Positions 6,344-9,672 of a DNA stretch of 9,672 bases are shown piece by piece; position 1 is the stretch's first letter, and each line of letters opens with the position of its first letter. Position numbers and translations under genes: made by a program. Source of the DNA: Bacteroidota bacterium (lineage in GTDB: Bacteria; Bacteroidota; Rhodothermia; Rhodothermales; JAAAOL01); the NCBI GenBank assembly GCA_009908885.1, contig JAAAOL010000130.1, forward strand, positions 1 through 9,672, given 5' to 3'. The notes below the pieces were generated by a model. The model worked only from the letters and a program-made list of their open reading frames with translations, was not told the origin of the DNA and made no database searches.

Positions 6344-9067
6344 ATGGCCTCCCGCTCGTCCACCAGCAAAGCCTCCGCCCAGAAGAAGGCGCGCAACAAG
6401 GGCAAGACGCCCCTGATGCGGCAGTATTACAAGATCAAGGCGCGGCATCCGAACGCCGTCCTGCTCTTCCGGATGGGGGACTTCTACGAGACGTTCGACG
6501 AAGATGCCGAGCGCGTCAGCCGCCTGCTGGGCATCACCCTGACGACCCGCAACAACGGGAAGTCCGACGACGTGCCGCTGGCGGGCTTTCCGCACCACGC
6601 GCTCGACAGCCACCTGCCCAAGCTGATCCAGGCCGGATTGCGCGTGGCCATCTGCGAGCAGCTCGAAGACGCCAAGTACGCCAAGAAAGTCGTCAAGCGC
6701 GACGTGGTGGAGGTCGTCACGCCGGGCGTCTCGTTTCACGATCAGCTCCTCACGCCGAAGCGCGCCAACTACCTCGCCGCCGTCTGCTGGGGCACGGACC
6801 GCACGACGAAGGGCCAGGCCGGCATCGCCTTCATCGACGCCTCGACGGGCGAGTTCTCGGTGACGGAGGTGCCGGCGGGGCGCGTCGAGGAACTGATGCA
6901 GACGATCGCGCCCGCGGAGCTGCTCGTCGACAAGCAGCAGCGCGACCACGTGCAGGCGCTCGGCTATCAGGAGTATGTGCTGACGCCGCAGGAGGACTGG
7001 GTCTTCGGCTACGACTTTGCCTACGAGACGCTGCTGCGCCACTTCGAGACGCATTCGCTCAAAGGGTTCGGGGTGGAGGACTTGCACCTCGGGCTCATCG
7101 CGGCGGGGGCGGCGCTCTACTACCTGGGGGAGACGCAGAAGGGCAAGCTGCCCCACATCCGGCGCATCCAGCGGTACCAGAGCGACGCGTTCATGGTGCT
7201 GGACCCGCAGACGAAGCGCAACCTCGAACTCGTCGCCTCGATGCAGCACGGCGGGCAGGAAGGCACGCTCGTCCAGATCCTGGATGAGACGCTGACGGCC
7301 ATGGGCGGGCGGATGCTGCGTAAATGGCTGGTGCGCCCGCTCCGCACGATCAGTACGATCGAGAAGCGGCTGGACGCCGTCGAGGCGCTGCACGCTAGTC
7401 CCCGCCTGCGGGACCACCTGCGCGAGGAGCTGGGCGAGGTGGGCGACCTGGAGCGGCTCGCCGCCAAGGTGGCCACGGGCCGGGCCACGCCGCGCGACAT
7501 GATCCACCTGAAGCTGACGCTCAAGCAAGTCCCCAAGGTCAAGACGCTGCTCAAGGACGACGACTGCGACACGCTGCGCTCGCTGAGTGACAAGCTGACC
7601 CTCTGCGCCGACGTCGTCGACCGCATCGAAAAAGCCCTGGTCGACGAGCCCCCTGCCAAGATCACCGAGGGCGGCCTCTTCCGCGACGGCTACAACGACG
7701 AACTGGACGAATTGCGCGAGGTGGCGGCCAGCGGCAAGGACTGGGTGGCCAACATGCAGCAGCAGGAGGCCGAGCGGACCGACATCCCGTCACTCAAAGT
7801 CGGCTTCAACAAGGTCTTCGGCTACTACATCGAGATCACCAACACGCACAAAGACAAGGTCCCCGAGGACTACATCCGCAAGCAGACGCTCGTCAACTCG
7901 GAGCGTTATATCACGCCGGAACTGAAGGAGTACGAGGAGAAGATCCTGACGGCGGAGGAGAAGATCGCCAGCCTGGAGCAGCAGCTCTTCGACGAGTTGC
8001 GCATGGCGGTGGGCGAGCACGTGACGGACATGCAGCTGAACGCCTCGCTCCTGGCCATGCTGGACTGCTTCGCCAGCCTCGCCTACGTGGCCGAGCGGCA
8101 CGACTACGTCCGCCCGGAGGTGCACGAGGGCACCGAGCTCGTCATCGAGGACGGGCGGCACCCGGTCGTGGAGCAGACGCTGCCCGCGGGCGAGCCGTTT
8201 ATCCCCAACTCCGTCCACCTGGACCCGGACGAGGAGCAGATCCTGGTCATCACCGGGCCCAACATGGCGGGCAAGAGCGTGGTGCTGCGGCAGACGGGCC
8301 TCACGGTGCTGCTGGCCCAGGTTGGCTCGTTCGTCCCGGCCAAGCAGGCGCGCATCGGGCTGGCGGATCGCATCTTCACCCGCGTCGGCGCGAGCGACAA
8401 CCTGGCGGCGGGGGAGAGCACGTTCCTGGTCGAAATGAACGAGGCGGCCAACATCCTGAACAACGCCACCCCGCAGTCGCTCATCCTGCTGGACGAGGTG
8501 GGGCGCGGCACGTCCACGTTCGACGGCCTCTCCATCGCGTGGTCGCTCATCGAGTACCTGCACGAGACGCCGCGCGTGGCGGCCCGCACGCTCTTCGCCA
8601 CGCACTACCACGAGCTGAACGACCTCGCCAGCCGCTACCCGCGCGTCCGCAACTACCGCATTCAGGTGCAGGAGCACGAGGGCAAAGTCATCTTCCTGCG
8701 CAAGCTGATCCCGGGCGGGGCCGACCACAGCTACGGGATCGAAGTCGCCAAGATGGCCGGGCTGCCCGAGCCGGTGATCCAGCGCGCCCGGTCCATCCTG
8801 CGGCAGCTGGAGAGCCAGCACCTCGTCGTCGAGCACGCGGGCGACGGCGAGCCCTCCGGCGGCGACGGCATCGCGGCGAAGTCGGCCCAGGCCGCCGTCT
8901 CGCAGCTGGATGACGCCGACTTCCAGATGTCGCTCTTCCAGGGCGGCAAACCTGATCCGGTGGCCGAGGAGCTGAAGGCCGCCCTCGACGGCATCGACCC
9001 GAACCGGATGACGCCCATCGAGGCGCTGATGAAGCTGGCTGAACTGAAACAGTTGCTGGAGGACTGA
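6344..9067 (+). CDS. mutS: DNA mismatch repair protein MutS
   Basis: MutS binds base mismatches and small loops as a dimer and, with ATP, recruits MutL to start strand-specific repair. The 907-residue product is complete and intact. Residues 1-20 are a basic Lys/Ser/Ala tail before the domain start TPLMRQYYKIKA. The mismatch-reading Phe-x-Glu motif is F47-Y48-E49 in MGDFYETF. The clamp/core junction holds GFNKVFGYYIE (487-497). The ATPase has Walker A GPNMAGKS (638-645), Walker B LLDE (D717-E718), the GRGTSTFDG loop (720-728) and the ATHYHEL motif with H754. A Gly/Ala/Glu-rich linker leads to QMSLF (861-865), a good sliding-clamp (DnaN) binding motif, and the usual C-terminal helix NRMTPIEALMKLAELK. 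The length is a little above the usual 850-880, because of the tail and linker. Start ATG at 6344 lacks a clear Shine-Dalgarno sequence, normal for this phylum. No mutL is in the window. The gene ends 16 bases before a barrel protein gene. Confidence 0.99.
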   Translation: MASRSSTSKASAQKKARNKGKTPLMRQYYKIKARHPNAVLLFRMGDFYETFDEDAERVSRLLGITLTTRNNGKSDDVPLAGFPHHALDSHLPKLIQAGLRVAICEQLEDAKYAKKVVKRDVVEVVTPGVSFHDQLLTPKRANYLAAVCWGTDRTTKGQAGIAFIDASTGEFSVTEVPAGRVEELMQTIAPAELLVDKQQRDHVQALGYQEYVLTPQEDWVFGYDFAYETLLRHFETHSLKGFGVEDLHLGLIAAGAALYYLGETQKGKLPHIRRIQRYQSDAFMVLDPQTKRNLELVASMQHGGQEGTLVQILDETLTAMGGRMLRKWLVRPLRTISTIEKRLDAVEALHASPRLRDHLREELGEVGDLERLAAKVATGRATPRDMIHLKLTLKQVPKVKTLLKDDDCDTLRSLSDKLTLCADVVDRIEKALVDEPPAKITEGGLFRDGYNDELDELREVAASGKDWVANMQQQEAERTDIPSLKVGFNKVFGYYIEITNTHKDKVPEDYIRKQTLVNSERYITPELKEYEEKILTAEEKIASLEQQLFDELRMAVGEHVTDMQLNASLLAMLDCFASLAYVAERHDYVRPEVHEGTELVIEDGRHPVVEQTLPAGEPFIPNSVHLDPDEEQILVITGPNMAGKSVVLRQTGLTVLLAQVGSFVPAKQARIGLADRIFTRVGASDNLAAGESTFLVEMNEAANILNNATPQSLILLDEVGRGTSTFDGLSIAWSLIEYLHETPRVAARTLFATHYHELNDLASRYPRVRNYRIQVQEHEGKVIFLRKLIPGGADHSYGIEVAKMAGLPEPVIQRARSILRQLESQHLVVEHAGDGEPSGGDGIAAKSAQAAVSQLDDADFQMSLFQGGKPDPVAEELKAALDGIDPNRMTPIEALMKLAELKQLLED

Positions 9068-9083
9068 GGCGCTGCCCGTGTCG

Positions 9084-9672
9084 ATGAGCCACCCTGCCAC
9101 ACTTCGACGCCGAAGGGCCGCCGCAGCGCTGCTGTTCATGGCGGCGTGGCTGGCGACGGCAGGCTCGGCCTGGGCGCAGGCGGTACCGGAAGAGGCGCAG
9201 GAGCCGTCCGCCTCCAGCGTGGCGCTCGGATTTTCCGTCGGGCCCAACCTGACGACGCTCGACGTGCAACTCGACCTGGACCGCCGCACGGTGGACGACT
9301 ACACGGTGGTCGTGGGCTACTACTTCACGCTCTACACCGGATTCAAGGTCAGCATCCTCCACGTCCGCACCGGACTCAGCTTCGTCAATGCGGGGGCGCT
9401 GTACGACGGGGCGACGTTCTTGGACGAGGACGAGTTCAAGGTGCACTTCCTGACGGTGCCGGTCGACGTGCGGCTAAAGCTGCCGCTCGGCGACGGCGCG
9501 ACGCCCTACCTGTTCGCGGGGCCGCAATTCCGGTATCAGTTCACGCCCGACGACCTCGACGTGGACGTGCGCGACGACCTCAATCATCTCACCACGACGG
9601 GCAGCATCGGCCTCGGCATCCGGCTGACGGTGCCGGGCACGACGTTCACGCTCTCGCCGGAGTTGCGGTATG
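9084..9672 (+). CDS. Outer-membrane beta-barrel protein, PorT-like, partial
   Basis: The frame is open from ATG 9084 to the window edge, giving 196 residues with the C-terminus missing. A GTG at 9078 is an alternative start. The signal peptide has a basic n-region (LRRRR at 7-11), a hydrophobic core and an AWA-Q cleavage site near residue 31. The mature part consists of short beta strands with alternating hydrophobic residues: SVALGFSVGPNLTTL, YYFTLYTGFKVSIL, HFLTVPVDVRLKLPL, TPYLFAGPQFRYQF and SIGLGIRLTV. The VPV(D/E)VRLKLPL and PYLFAGPQ segments are typical of the Bacteroidota outer-membrane barrel domain family that includes PorT. The family covers many proteins, so a role in secretion cannot be claimed. 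It starts 16 bases after the mutS stop, so it is probably co-transcribed with mutS, with no functional link implied. Confidence 0.85.
   Translation, partial: MSHPATLRRRRAAAALLFMAAWLATAGSAWAQAVPEEAQEPSASSVALGFSVGPNLTTLDVQLDLDRRTVDDYTVVVGYYFTLYTGFKVSILHVRTGLSFVNAGALYDGATFLDEDEFKVHFLTVPVDVRLKLPLGDGATPYLFAGPQFRYQFTPDDLDVDVRDDLNHLTTTGSIGLGIRLTVPGTTFTLSPELRY

Noticed and set aside
8255..8278. GPNMAGKS in the MutS Walker A in place of the GPNMGGKS of Escherichia coli, as a sign of altered ATPase.
   Set aside because: Ala at this position is known in normal MutS proteins, such as that of Thermus aquaticus, and the Walker A consensus is intact.
6281..9289. Two long minus-strand frames antisense to mutS (6281-7528 and 7790-9289).
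   Set aside because: They lie opposite a certain gene, and their translations are Arg/Leu/Val/His-rich with no recognisable motifs. This is the usual by-product of GC-rich codon use, where the third-position bias keeps the opposite strand free of stops.

Overview
The window looks like ordinary chromosomal DNA of a GC-rich member of the Bacteroidota, most likely the Rhodothermia (Salinibacter, Rhodothermus and Rubricoccus relatives). The reasons are a strongly GC-biased codon use, several envelope proteins of Bacteroidota-only families (a DUF4270-type lipoprotein, a YSRFG-type outer-membrane barrel, a short glycogen-synthase-like protein), an Asp-rich lipoprotein start after the lipidated Cys, no clear Shine-Dalgarno sequences, and one good match to the Bacteroidota promoter (TTG, about 20 nt, TAnnTTTG). 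The genus cannot be fixed by eye. Family names come from recalled motifs; no search was run.

Left half (1-4022), all on the minus strand and read from right to left: a 255-residue protein resembling only the N-terminal half of a GT5 glycogen/starch synthase (3255-4022), a strong intrinsic terminator (3178-3210), a DUF4270-like lipoprotein (1919-3064), a roughly 440-residue outer-membrane beta-barrel protein (554-1870), and a secreted TPR-like protein cut by the window edge (1-511). The last three are tightly spaced (48 and 42 bases) and probably form one envelope operon. The terminator suggests that the glycogen-synthase-like gene is mostly transcribed apart from them.

Middle (4023-4552): a 530-base non-coding stretch between divergent genes. 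It holds several inverted repeats, the last followed by a short T run, so it may carry a structured leader or small RNA. This is a weak to moderate inference.

Right half (4553-9672), all on the plus strand: a cytoplasmic patatin-like phospholipase (4553-5515), an unrecognised lipoprotein with its own candidate promoter (5634-6236), the mismatch-repair ATPase MutS (6344-9067), and the start of an outer-membrane beta-barrel protein (9084 to the window end).

No mobile element, CRISPR array, tRNA, rRNA or obvious defence system was seen. The parts most worth a second look are the catalytically degraded half-length glycogen-synthase homologue beside the DUF4270 lipoprotein operon, the structured divergent intergenic region, and the unknown lipoprotein.
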